Below, piece by piece: positions 1 through 10,658 of a stretch of DNA of 64,000 nt. Source of the stretch: Schistocephalus solidus (Eukaryota > Platyhelminthes > Cestoda > Diphyllobothriidea > Diphyllobothriidae). The notes under the pieces are model-generated. The model searched no databases, was not told the origin of the DNA, and was given only the letters and a program-made list of their open reading frames with translations. The stretch covers positions 1-64,000 of the forward strand of contig WEDG01007250.1 of NCBI GenBank assembly GCA_017591395.1, written 5' to 3'. Both the position numbers and the translations under genes were made by a program. Numbering within the stretch: the stretch's first letter is position 1; each line of letters starts with the position of its first letter.

Positions 1-1048
1 CAACTCACGCATCGGCCTGGTCGGTCAGCTGTGAATCCATCTCACGGAGGCTGGCGAACCAGTGCCCTAGGGGCTCCGACGTACAGTCGGCGCGCCCGCC
101 TTCACTGCCCTCACTGCTCCCGCACATTTACATACCGCATGGGTCTATTGGGACACATGCGCCTCCTGACAACCTCCGGTAAACCACCGGAGGCTAAGCT
201 ACATCAGCGCACGATACCTACACCAATACATCGACAAAATCCTCACAATCACCATTTACAAGAGTATATCATGGTCTCCTAGAAACCGTGGCTGGGAAGG
301 TTGCCAATCTGAGGCTTCCGCCAGACCACGCCATCGGCTCAGTGTATGTGCTGTGTGTGTCGAGTGGCTGACCAGTAGACTGGGAGTCAGACGGCGATGA
401 CTCCTCCATATCTTCTGAGTTTGTGAATCCTGGTGTGTGCGTTATGGGGGCCAGGTCGTGCTGTGGCCCGCGAAGACGGGTACGCCGATCCATCAGCCAA
501 TGCGCCCACTCCCACATCAGGCAATTGACCGGCTCGGCCAGCGGTCTGATGGTGTGGATGGGGGAGAGAGTGAGGTGGACAGCTCAGCACATTTTCCTCA
601 CTATAAACAATCTGATGCGCTTGAAACTATCACGGTGCGCTAAAAGCCGTGGCTTGGAAGGTTGCCAACTGACGGGATAACTCGGTCCGCCTGGTCAGCC
701 CAATTGTGTGTTTTGTGTGTAGTGCTTGACTTGCGGACTGAGAGTCAGGCTGCAATGGCTCCTTCTTAATGTGGCCTTTATGGCACTCCCACTCCGTGGG
801 ATCCGTGTCAGGTGTGGTGGTACGCCCAGGGGCGGCTCCGGCCGCGCCAGCCACCTGTGCCCTCTCCCATCTCCGGTCTTCTTGACTCTGTCTTGACACT
901 GGGCTCCGGTGGGGGAGGAGGAGAGTGTGCGGTAGCTGCAGCACAAGGCTACTATCACTTAAAACTAATTTACGCGCAATTCCCCGTCCCTGCACCACCT
1001 GGTGTGGAGCATACGGTGGACCTCGTCGAAATCGACGGTCGAACTGTC
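1..1048 (+). mobile_element. RTE-type LINE, 3' end (zinc finger end plus tail)
   Basis: The window opens inside the last part of an RTE-like LINE. Positions 1-200 encode the end of zinc finger 4 (NSRIGLVGQL) and finger 5 (LHCPHCSRTFTYRMGLLGH). They contain an in-frame TGA and TAG and a small insertion before finger 5, so the frame is broken. From about 284 the non-coding tail follows: two diverged modules of about 350 bp (starting near 290 and 649), ending at about 1048 with the shared terminus TCGAACTGTC. The same order of parts is seen on the minus strand at 9.1-10.9 kb. The 5' part lies outside the window. Confidence 0.85.
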
Positions 1049-1928
1049 ATGTGTGTTGATGCGTAGAAAGTGTGTCCCAAGGCAACTGCGGCAAGGGGCG
1101 GTTGCTGCTATGGTAAGTGAATTTCGTCTTTTTTGTTGCTGTTCGCATGAAGCCACAAAGCGACATAATGCACGATGGGAGATGGGAGAGGGCGCAGGTG
1201 GCTGGCGCGGCCGGAGCCGCCCCTGGGTGTACCACCACACCTGGCTTGGATCCCACGGAGTGGGAGTGCCATAAAGGCCACATTAAGAAGGCGCAATTTC
1301 AGCCTGACTCTCAGTCCGCCAGTCAGCCACTCCACAAAAAACACGCATTGGGCTGACCACGTGGTCCGATTTATCACGTCAGTTGGCAACCTGCCAAGCC
1401 ACGGCTTGTAGCGCACCGTGACAGTTTCAAGCGCATCAGATTGTTTATGTTTAGGAAAATGTACTGAGCTGTCGACCTCACTCGCTCCCCCACCCCCACA
1501 ATCAGACCACCGTCCGAGCCAGTCTGTTGTCTGGTGTGGGAGTTTGGCGCATTGGCTGACGGGTCGGCTTACCCTTCTTCGTGCGCCACAGCACGATTTG
1601 GCCCCCATAACGCACATACCAGGATTTACTTACTCAGGGGATATGGAGGAGCCATCTCTGTCTGACTCCTAGTCCACTGGTCAGCCACTCGACACACACA
1701 GCACATACTCTGGTTCGACGGCGTGGTCTGGTGTAAGCGTCAGATCGGGAGCCTTCCAACCCACGGTTTCTAGGAAACCGTGCTTTAATCTGGTACATTA
1801 GGATGATGGTGAGGGTGTTGTCTGTGTATTACTGTAGATGGTGTGCGCTGATGTGGCTTAGCCTCGGGTGGTTTACCGCATCTTGCCATCTCAGCTTCAG
1901 TATTCTGAGGAGGCAGCTGAGATGGAAG

Positions 1929-2159
1929 TTATTCAGCTTCCTGGCTTGGTTTGAGTAGATGGTCCAGGTCACCGCTCCGTAAAGGAGTGTCGTTACGACA
2001 TATATTTTGATTGGTGTTCAGTTGAATACCGTGGCGATTCCACACGGAGGCCTGCAGCCGGCCGAAGGCCTTACTGGCTTTGGAGATCCGTTGGGCAACC
2101 TCATCATCGATTCTCGTGTTGCGTGACAGCGTGCTTCCTAGATAAGCGAAGGTTTCCAC
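1929..2159 (-). pseudogene. LINE reverse transcriptase C-terminal fragment
   Basis: The frame reads [20 protein letters not shown], then [20 protein letters not shown]. This is the conserved block after the RT active site in RTE-type LINEs. The active-site region just upstream (about 2350) is frameshifted. Downstream the sequence runs into the 1.44-kb deletion junction at about 1879, so thumb and zinc fingers are missing from this copy. Confidence 0.85.
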
Positions 2160-2498
2160 GTTTTTGAGTTGAATAACGTTGACATTGATTCGGGGAGGAT
2201 TGTATTACGCGGTGGGTGGCGGCTGGCGCATGACAACCGTTTAGGCTTTACTGATTGTTAATTAGAAAACGGCGCAGCCTTCGGCGAAGAGGTCCATGCT
2301 CCTTTGCATATTCTCCTCCGTCACGGTGTTAAGGGCGCAGTCGTCCGCAAAAGCAAGTCATGGACTCTACCAGTAGACACGCGCGTTGGAGCCTGCATAC
2401 GCCGCCTTTTGAGAAGGTGCCCATCAGTTCTGTAGGCGATGCGGATACCAGGCTGCTCATCACGGTAGGCGTGCATCAGCATAGCCGAGAACATGAGA

Positions 2499-3671
2499 CT
2501 AAATAGGGTGGGGGCCAGTGACGCGTGCCGTCATTCCGTCATGAAGCTGACGCACCGTGTGCGTGAACCGCTCTAGACAGCCGAATTTCTGCATGACTTT
2601 CCCCAGTCCGTTGCGATTCACCGTGTCAAAGGCTTTCTTCCGATCCACGAAGGTAGTGTATATGTGAGTTCCCATCTCCTGGCACTTCTCTTGTAGCTGG
2701 CGGTGGCAAATATCATATCGGTTGTTCCGCGGTGTCGTCGGAAGCCACATTGGCTTTCCGGGAGCAGGCCCTGCTCTAGGTGACCGTTCAGACGATTGAG
2801 AAGGATACTGGCGAAGATCTTTCCGGTGATATTGGGCAATGAGATGCCTCCGTGATTATCACAGAGTTGCCGGTTCCCCTTCCGTTTGTAGAGATGGACG
2901 ATAGTCGCGTGTCTGAAATCCTGAGGAAATTGTCCTTGGTGCCACATCTCCTGGAAGAGTGTTGTGAATTCTGCCATCAGCCGGGGCCCGCCGTGGTTGT
3001 AGACTTCCGGTGGGATTGCGTCAGATTCCGGTGCCTTACTGCTGGAAAGCTGTTGCACAGCCCGGATGGTTTCTGGTAGGGAAGGTGGCAGATCCAGGTC
3101 ATTGTTCGTGTCCATTTTAGAGTCGGTCCATGGCGGCATCGGAGGTGGCTGATGAGCAAATAAGGACACTTCTGAAGTGCACAGCCCAGCGCTACAGAAT
3201 TTGCGATTTCGCTGTCAGCAGTGTTCTGCCCGCAGAGCTGAGCAGTGGTGCGGTTCCCTTGGTACAGGGGTTGTAGATGGCCTTGATGGTTTTGAAAAAG
3301 CTTTTCATTTCATTGCGGTCCGCATACCCCTGGATTTCATCAGCCTTTCGGATCATCCAGGCCTCCTGCATCTCCCGCAGCCGTTGCTGTACAAGGCGCC
3401 GGAATCTTAAGAAGGCTGCTTTGATGGCATCAGTCCGAAGGTCCATGCAGGCTTTGTGTAGTCCATTCTTCTCCACTAGTAAGTTGCTGATGTTGGCGTC
3501 ATTGTCGTCAAACCAGTCCTGGTGTTGACGGCGTGCGCGTCCGAGGACATCGAGGGCGGTGGACTGGAGGACATTTCGCAGTTGACACCATCGTGTCTCC
3601 ACGGTAGCGTTATCATCTGGAGCATACAGGTCCTCCAGTTTCTCGGTTATTTGGTTGCTGAAGTCAAACAA
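2499..3671 (-). pseudogene. LINE linker and reverse transcriptase fragments (broken)
   Basis: Successive minus-strand frames give the region between endonuclease and reverse transcriptase (3671-3192, starting [15 protein letters not shown]) and then RT fingers (3169-2618). The RT part includes [35 protein letters not shown] and GGISLPNITGKIFASILLNR. The YTTFVDRKKAFDTVNR motif, with the first catalytic aspartate region, lies at about 2690-2610. Frames change several times and about 63 bp are missing around 2520, where the QGCVLAP motif should be. It is a dead copy of the RT in the element at 9.1-15.4 kb. Confidence 0.85.
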
Positions 3672-4068
3672 TTAGCAGTCAAATTTGACAAAAGAGTATT
3701 TAACTTGCCTGGCGGCCTCTTACCTTGGAGCCTTCGACGGGGGAGGATTTCGGATCCTAATCTGGGAGATGAGGAGGCAGGGAGGTGACCAACCATCGGC
3801 ATCGTGGATCGCCTTGGTTACCAGCACGTCTTGTCGATCTTGCCTCCGGACGAGAACATAGTCCAGCAGATGCCAGCGCTGCGACCGAGGGTGCATTCAC
3901 GTGGACCTCTCCCACCTCAGATGGTGGAAAAATGTTTTGGTCAGCAGGAGACGGTGTTTCGCACTGGTGCGCAGTAGAAGGCGGCCGTTATCGTTACTGC
4001 TACCGAGACCGTGGGGACCAAGCACTTCCTGCAAGGCAGCATCGTCTGTCCCAATGCGGGTGTTGAAG

Positions 4069-4422
4069 TCACCACGGAAATGTTACTTGTCCACCTTCGG
4101 CACAGTCGCCAGCAGGGCGTGCATGTACTCGTAGAATTTTTTCATTCGCTGCATCAGAGCTCGTCATTGGGTGAGCGTAGGCGCTGATGATGTTGGTGAA
4201 CTTTTCTCCCCGAAGAGGCAGGCGGAGGATCATCAGGCGATCATGGATATCCTGCGGCAGACAGTGCAGACGTCCCACGATGTCGTTCCGGATGGCAAAG
4301 GCAACACCAGCGTTTCGTCGCTCTGCCTTTGGCCGGCCGCTCCAGAAGGTGTAGCCGGCACCCGCCTCCTCCAGCTGACCCTGCTCAGAGAATCGGGTCT
4401 CGCTGAGAGCAGCAATGTCCAC
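4069..4422 (-). pseudogene. LINE apurinic-like endonuclease fragment (broken)
   Basis: This open segment encodes the N-terminal endonuclease of the RTE-type LINE. It includes [14 protein letters not shown] with the catalytic glutamate, then FWSGRPKAE and [14 protein letters not shown]. In the family this domain nicks target DNA to prime reverse transcription. The frame closes at 4069, before the GDFN motif, and continues in other frames toward 3700, so it is not functional. The protein resembles the widespread RTE entries often mislabelled craniofacial development protein 2-like. Confidence 0.85.
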
Positions 4423-5544
4423 CTTGTAGTGTGCCAGTTCCCGAGCAACTAGCGCCGTCCTCCGTTCCGGCCGGTTGCTCCTCGGATTGTCTTAAGGAAA
4501 ACGAACATTCCAGAATGCTAGTGTGAGTGGACTCACCCGAGCAGCCCGGAGGGTATGGCAAGGGGGATGGGGACGTGGGGTATTGTTATTTGTTTGAGTT
4601 TTACGACCGCGTATTTTGCAATTTGCGAGCCGCGGCAAACTGCAGAAGACGTGAGACCCAACATTTGTTTAAGGCACTTTTTCTACCCCCTTCCTTCGCG
4701 AGGAGGCAACAGTGCTGTCCCTAAATAGGGCTGCTCGGACATCCCAGGCGACTGCCGATGTCCACTATGGGTCATTGTTTTGTTTTATTTGGAGAGCGAC
4801 CCGAGTTAGCCTGGGCCGCCTACGGGGTTGCTGTCGCCCCCACCGTAGGACTTTTTGAGAGGGGGGAGGTGGGAAGTTCGGGAGTCAGACATACCGGGTG
4901 TGGATGCCCGGGGTGTGGCCGCTGGGAAAAACCCAACTTCGAGGAGCCACCGGTAAGGGTTGGGTACCAGTTAGAGGCGACCACAGGAGCATTTACCACC
5001 TGTACGAGACATATGGAGTGAACAAATGCTATCTGTGTGGTGCTACCCCTCACTAGTACCCCTACACCCCACACGCACGCACACAGAGCTAGAGGATACT
5101 TACTATTGCAATCAACTTTGTTTAATTGCGGATTCTCTCATTGCATGCATCATGATCCTTGTTTGCTGACAAAACTACACCGCTTGTCAGCAAAGGCACT
5201 TTAGAGGGCTGGTCTATGCATCCGGGCCACTAAGAGCTCACCTGCTAACCCTAAGCTGACCCCAACACTTACCCGACTTTATTGACATGGTAGCTCTAGA
5301 GCGCCTTTCAGATCACAAGCATTTTTTTCAAACGCATAAATTTCCAAAAAAATCTACAATACTTGCAGGACTACTAAGGACCCCGTGGTTTGTTGTGAAA
5401 CAGCAGAGTCCTATTCCTCCTATAATAAAAGAAAACGGGGCAGAATATATGCAAAAAGCTCATGTTTGTTAAATCTGGTTGCGGTTGGCCGAAATTTTCC
5501 CGAGTACTGCGTTTTAGAGAGTTATAAACTAACCATGTTATTGA

Positions 5545-5690
5545 GGGGCGTTTGATCAATTTAAATATATCAGTTGATCCAGTTGTGAAATGCTCGGGGG
5601 CCTTGGTGGTATTTGAACAGCAAGGGAAAGGTTTGAGTGGAGCCAGTGATCTAATCACCTTAGCTACGTGAACCCAATTGGGAGCCGTAC
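5545..5690 (-). repeat. tRNA-derived SINE, family 2
   Basis: Read on the minus strand, it starts ACGGCTCCCAATTGGG, has a box A-like TAGCTAAGGTGATTAGA and a box B-like TGTTCAAATACC, and ends with a TTTCACAACTGGATCAACTG-type tail. The spacing fits a tRNA-like head with a long variable arm (Leu/Ser type). Related copies lie at 6205, 29335 and 39200. Confidence 0.6.
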
Positions 5691-5769
5691 CTTTAATGAC
5701 ATTTGAGCAACGTTATTAACTCAGCATACTGCACCACATTGTAAATTTAACTCTAATGCAGTAAACTGA

Positions 5770-5860
5770 CTGCCTCTTAGCTCAAGTGGTTGGAGCCCTA
5801 CCTTTGCTGTCATGGTTTTACATCCCAACGAGGCAGCTGAGTTTATCACAAATGGGACAG
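5770..5860 (+). repeat. tRNA-derived SINE head, family 2
   Basis: CTTAGCTCAAGTGGTTGGAG (box A) is followed about 40 bp later by a degraded box B (GGTTTTACATCCC), then by the family tail GAGTTTATCACAAATGGG. The copy is short, with no clear 3' end. Confidence 0.55.
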
Positions 5861-6204
5861 ATGACTTAAGCATATTTTATCACTTGTGATAACGCGAAAA
5901 CCTGTGGAGGAAAAGACCGATGCTGGCTCAGGACTACCTCTTTCCTTGGTGGCGCGTGTCTCTGTAAACGGATCTGACTGAGGAGATGCGCAGAAAAGCT
6001 GTCTTTTGCAATTTAATGCAATCAAATGCGCCTTCATTCGCTGAAGTCATGTGCTTTGAACTTCCCCATTTCTCTTCTCTGTGCCTAACCGATACTCATA
6101 TTAAAGACCTGGCATAAAGATCGCCAATCGACGTTTCAAAAAGACCAAAATAAAAGGAACGACGCGTATGCTAGCTGTATACTCTCCTAGCCTAGACGCT
6201 TGTT

Positions 6205-6290
6205 CCAGCAATATTTTTTTGAGTAGAGCCAGCGCTCTAATCACCTTAGCTACGTGAACCCAACTGGGAGCCGTACCTTTCAAGCTACAG
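6205..6290 (-). repeat. SINE family 2, truncated 5' end
   Basis: It repeats the start of the copy at 5690 almost exactly (GGCTCCCAGTTGGGTTCACG, then TAGCTAAGGTGATTAGAGC). It breaks off after GGCTCTACTC, before box B. Confidence 0.55.
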
Positions 6291-8220
6291 CTGACGGCTA
6301 TGAACTTTTGACCCCTGTCGCGTTAAAATACACCCAGACTTTTGTAAAACCACTTTGAAGCATAGCGTTCAATCATCCAACTAACCTTCTTGAGGTCAGG
6401 TGCTTTCTCGGATGGTTTCTACAGGCGTAACTAATGTTCAGAGTGTTGATTATTGCGAATATTTAACCTGTTAGAGCGAACTCTGTTTATCATGCCAAGA
6501 TAAATTTCATTAGAAATCCAGCAATCCCCACAAATAGTTCAGATGTGCAACACAAATAACGGTTGAGGTAGCCAACCAGATTTTCTTTATGTGCGAGTTA
6601 GTTTGGCGGCGACGAAAATAGGTCTGCAGGGCAAAATAAAGGTTCATTTAGTGTCCTTGGTGTTTACAACTAAAGAATTAAAAAAACGTACGGTTACGGT
6701 GAGAAGTTAAGTGTAGGTTTGTGTTTAGTGTTCGAAAGGAAGGTTAAAAGTGAATTGTAGGCCCTTGCCAGGGCTCGAGGGGCAAGGAATGCTTGCGCAA
6801 CCCGTCTGACTCCCCAACGAATGGCAAGCCGAATGAACAACACAGTGATAAGGATTCGGGTCAGGTTTGGGGCTAGGTTGCCGTGTAAGTAGGCGTGGAT
6901 AGGTAGACGTGTAATACGGTTTACTTTAGTGCTTAAAAGCCCATCTAACTTTAACGATGCCGGAAGACATAAAAATTTATTTTCATTGCCAACTCGTTGC
7001 TGCTCTTCTCCGTTCTTTAAACTGCCCGACCCTCACTGCCACCGTTCCCGTACTACACGCCAACCTATCGAGTGGGTTAGTTAGTAGGGCCGTACGTAGC
7101 TGATTGGTACGTTCGCGCAAGAATTCATTACCGAAACCTACTGTTAAAGCTGGTTGTGGGAGTGGAACAAAAACCGGGGTTGATACCAGTAGGCCAGTTG
7201 TACTGGGGGGGTTTTCCATTAACAGCTGTCCATGTGGCCATTTTTTCGATAGTGCCCCTGCTCCAATCGAAATAATTTCTAAGAGCTAAGGGCAGTCTAT
7301 GAATCATTATAGTTCAGGGTCACGTAATCCCTACTTAATCAGGGCATTTTCAGGACTTCGGTGCCCTGAATTGGTGAGGGCACACAGATCGGGAGCCGAG
7401 GCTATTCGTTTTTATCACTAGGGGGTTCGTGCAAGCATTCGTTGCCCTGAGGATATATGCTTAGGCTCTGCATGAACTAAGCATCATGGCTACAGCTGTA
7501 ACGTTTTTTTGCCTTTTAGAATTTTTCTTTGACCAATGCTTATAAAAAATATTATTTTCTATATTTGTGCCTCATCAGACCTCTGCTGCCGTTGTTCTGC
7601 CCTAAATAAGCACAGTAAGCAATACAAGATCGATATCTGCTCAATTCCAGAATACACTTTTGATTTTGACAATGTTAGTCCGCCCAGCCTTCTTGTTCGG
7701 CTTCAGCCAACGGTCTCGTTTCTTCAGCTGGTAATAAAACTCTGTATCTGCGATCATCATATTGCCAGATTTTGGCACTTCGCACAATGAGTCTCTGAAC
7801 CAGTCCTCCTAGCAGTCGACCCGAGCTCCACTTTCTGGATGTGGAAGAGGATCACCACAGGGTTGGCGAACTGCTGTTGACCCAGTTGACGGCGTATCTG
7901 GGTAGGATACATAAACGCTGAACAAAAGTGTGTGATTTATGCGCATTTTGGGTTAGAACAGAAGATGAACTGGGGAGCGTGTGTTCGCGCCGCTGCCATG
8001 TTCTCGCAAAATGAAAATTTTTTTGTATTCTTTATCTATCCACTGAGATTTCAGTTACAGCGGGAGCCATCGCGCGCGTGGCTACGTGGATAAAATCAAA
8101 AGATCTCATGATTAAAAAAAATACAAACATTTGGCCGTAAAATATGAAGACCAGGTCATGAGTTCGGTGAGAATGGAACGACGGGAGGCTAGAAGAAATG
8201 CTTCGACAGTAATTGGTAAG
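6291..8220. other. AT-rich stretch without recognisable gene
   Basis: All six frames are short. A region of G/T-rich degenerate TTAGG-like words lies around 6660-6930. No protein family, RNA or repeat boundary was recognised. Confidence 0.5.
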
Positions 8221-8224
8221 ATAT

Positions 8225-8350
8225 AGGCATAGGATCCTCCCCGTATTGCAGATGGTCTTACGCTAAATTCCAAGGGATTACGTCATAGGGGTAGGGTCAG
8301 TACACGGAGATAGGTACAGTTCTGGAATTTATCGCACGGCCACATGTCAT
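8225..8350. repeat. Short copy of TIR-bounded repeat (MITE-like)
   Basis: The left part CTTACGCTAAATTCCAAGG (about 8258) is inverted in the right part CTGGAATTTATCGCACGGCC (about 8321-8340). The middle has TAGGG-type words. It belongs with the copies at 26600, 38410 and 55484. Confidence 0.5.
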
Positions 8351-8419
8351 ACGAGAGTTGCACATGGCCCTGTCCTACAGCGTCTTTTTCTTCTTTACCC
8401 TTTGTGTGCAATCCCGTCT

Positions 8420-8985
8420 TGTTGGGAGGGGAGCAGGTCGTGTGTGTGGTACGCGTAGACAGATTTTCTAGCTCTGTTAGCCACAGCGCCGTATCTGTTG
8501 ACTGGTGGGCTCGGACAGTGGACAGGGAACTGGGAGAGGGAGGAGAGTTTGCGTTCGACAGCAGTCAGTGTATATTCCTCACTATAAACAATATGACACG
8601 CTGGTGAGCTAGAAGCACCGTGGCTTGGAAGTTTTCCAACTTTTCCTCACAGGACGGAGATTCAGGCTGGAAGGCCTCCTTCTTACTGTTGCCTCTATGG
8701 CAATTCATCCCACTCGACGGCATTTGCGCCACCGGCTTTCTCTTGGTTGTGTGAAATCCGGAGCCTTTGTACGTAGACCAGCCGCTTATACTCGATCTCT
8801 CCTCTGGTCTTCTTGAGCTTGTGTCGTGACACCGGACCCAGGTTACTGAGGGAGGAAAGAGTGCGGTTTATGCAGCGCAAGTCCACTATATTCCTTTCAG
8901 CTACTTCACGTGCCATTTACCGTCCCTGAACCCACTCTGCTGTGGGTCTTACGGTGGACATCGTCGGCAACGACCGTCGAACTGT
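8420..8985 (+). repeat. Solo RTE LINE tail (alpha/beta modules)
   Basis: This is a diverged copy of the non-coding LINE tail with no coding sequence before it. Landmarks are TATTCCTCACTATAAACAAT, CCGTGGCTTGGAAG, CTTCTTACTG, GGTCTTCTTGA and the 3' terminus CCGTCGAACTGTC at about 8985. It lies tail to tail with the large minus-strand LINE that ends at 9101. Confidence 0.75.
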
Positions 8986-9091
8986 CGATCTCCTTACCCC
9001 ACGCCTGAAGTACATTCGGCACACGGAATCAAAAAGCGTCAAGTGGTGTCTCGTAGCATTCATTGGCTGATCTTTCATAAGTTTATGTTTG

Positions 9092-9100
9092 CCCTTAACT
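9092..9100. repeat. Candidate target-site duplication, left copy
   Basis: CCCTTAACT abuts the 3' end of the minus-strand LINE and is repeated at 15417-15425, abutting its 5' end. Nine identical bases directly at both element ends fit a target-site duplication, although the run of C at the 5' end makes the exact boundary uncertain by a few bases. Confidence 0.55.
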
Positions 9101-10658
9101 GGATGGCAGTTCGACTGTCGATTTCGACGAGGTCCACCGTATGCTCCACACCAGGTGGTGCAGGGACGGTAACTTGCGCGTGAATTAGTTTTAAGTGATA
9201 GTAGCCTTGCGTTGCAGCTACCGCACTCTCTCCTCCTCCCCCACCTGAGCCCGGTGTCAAGACAGAGTCAAGAAGACCGGAGATGGGAGAGTGCGCAGGT
9301 GGCTGGCGCGGCCGGAGCCGCACCTGGGCGTGCCACCACACCTGGCTCGGATCCCACGGAGTGGGAGTGCCATAAAGGCCACATAAAGAAGGAGCCATTG
9401 CAACCTGACTCTCAGTCCGCCAGTCAGCCACTCCACACAAAACACACATTGGGCTGACCACGTGGTCCGAGTTATCCCGTCAGTTGGCAACCTTCCAAGC
9501 CACGGCTTTGAGCGCAGCGTGATAGTTCCAAGCGCATCAGATTTTTTATAGTGAGGAAAATACGCTGAGCTCTCTACCTCACTCTCTTCCCCACCCCCAC
9601 AATCAGACCACTGTCCGAGCCGGTCAGTTTTCTGATGCGGAAGCGGGCGCAGCTGCTGGTAACCTCGTCTACGTGTACTACGTACACGACCTGGCCCCCC
9701 AAACACAAGCACCACGATTTAACACAACAGGGGGTTAAACGGCTTACATCTCACATGTGTGAGATAGCCATAGGTCACGTTAAGAAGGAGCCATCGCAGC
9801 CTGACTCTCAGACCGCCAGTCAGCCACTCCACACAACACACATTGGACTAACTGCGAGGTCTGAGTGTAGTTGTCAGTTGGCAACCTTCAAACCGCGGCA
9901 CTCAACGTTACCGCACTCTCTTCTCCTCCCCCACCTGAGCCCGGTCTCACGACACAGGCAAGAAGACCGGAGATGAGAGAGGTCACAGGTGGCTGGCGCG
10001 GCCGGAGCCGCCCCTGGGTGTACCACCACACCTGGATCGGATCACACAGAGTGGGGTGCCATAAAGACCACATAAAGAAGGAGCCATTGCAACCTGACTC
10101 TCAGTCCGCCAGTCAGCCACTCCACACAAAACACACATTGGGCTGACCACGCGGTCCGAGTTATCCCGTCAGTTGGCAACCTTCCAAACCACGGCTTTTA
10201 GCGCACCGTGATAGTTTTAAGCGCGTCAGATTTTTTTAAAGTGAGGAATATGCGCTGAGCTGTCCATCTCACTCTCTCCCCAACCCCCACCATCAGACAC
10301 TGTCCGAGCCGGTCAGTTGCCTGATTTAGGAGTGGGCGCATTGGCTGACGGATCGGCGTACCCGTCTTCGCGCGCCACAGCACGACCTGGCCCCCATAAC
10401 GCACACACCAGGATTCACAAACTCAGAAGATATGGAGCAGCCATCGCCGTCTGACTCCCAGTCCACTGGTCAGCCACTCGACACACACAGCACATACACT
10501 GAGCCGACGGCGTGGTCTGGTGGATGCGTCAGATTGGCAACCTTCCCAGCCACGATTTCTAGGAAACCGTGATATACTCTGGTAAATGGTGATTGTGAGG
10601 GTGTTGTCGATGTATTGGTGCAGGTATCGTGCGCTGATGTAGCTTAGCCTCCGGTGGT
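9101..10658 (-). repeat. LINE non-coding tail, four-module array
   Basis: Downstream of the ORF stop are four related modules of about 350 bp, each opening with a CCGTGGTTTGGAAGGTTGCC-like word: near 10555, 10197, 9903 and 9507. The second is truncated at about 9910. Modules alternate between an alpha type (GGGGGCCAGGTCGTG..., ACTATAAA.AATCTGATGCGC) and a beta type (TTTATGGCACTCCCACTCC, GGTCTTCTTGACTCTGTC, CACTTAAAACTAATTCACGC). Other copies have only one alpha and one beta. Confidence 0.8.

Larger units (their letters stand above)
1165..5070 (-). mobile_element. RTE-type LINE copy with internal deletions
   Basis: This minus-strand copy matches the longer element at 9.1-15.4 kb from its 5' end (CCTACACCCC at 5061-5070) to the tail near 1165. 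Two deletions are visible by direct comparison. One, at about 1879, joins the tail start to the reverse transcriptase C-terminal region and removes about 1.44 kb, including all the zinc fingers. The other, at about 2520, removes about 63 bp. Many frameshifts and stops break the ORF. The tail (about 1165-1790) is truncated before its normal 3' terminus and faces the tail of the copy at 1-1048. Confidence 0.9.

Noticed and set aside
1108..1617. 169-codon minus-strand frame
   Set aside because: It crosses the LINE non-coding tail. The same tail elsewhere is full of stops, and frames in other tail copies are not conserved.
9257..9715. 152-codon frame and other frames in the LINE tail
   Set aside because: Position and frame are not kept between copies, so the tail is treated as non-coding.
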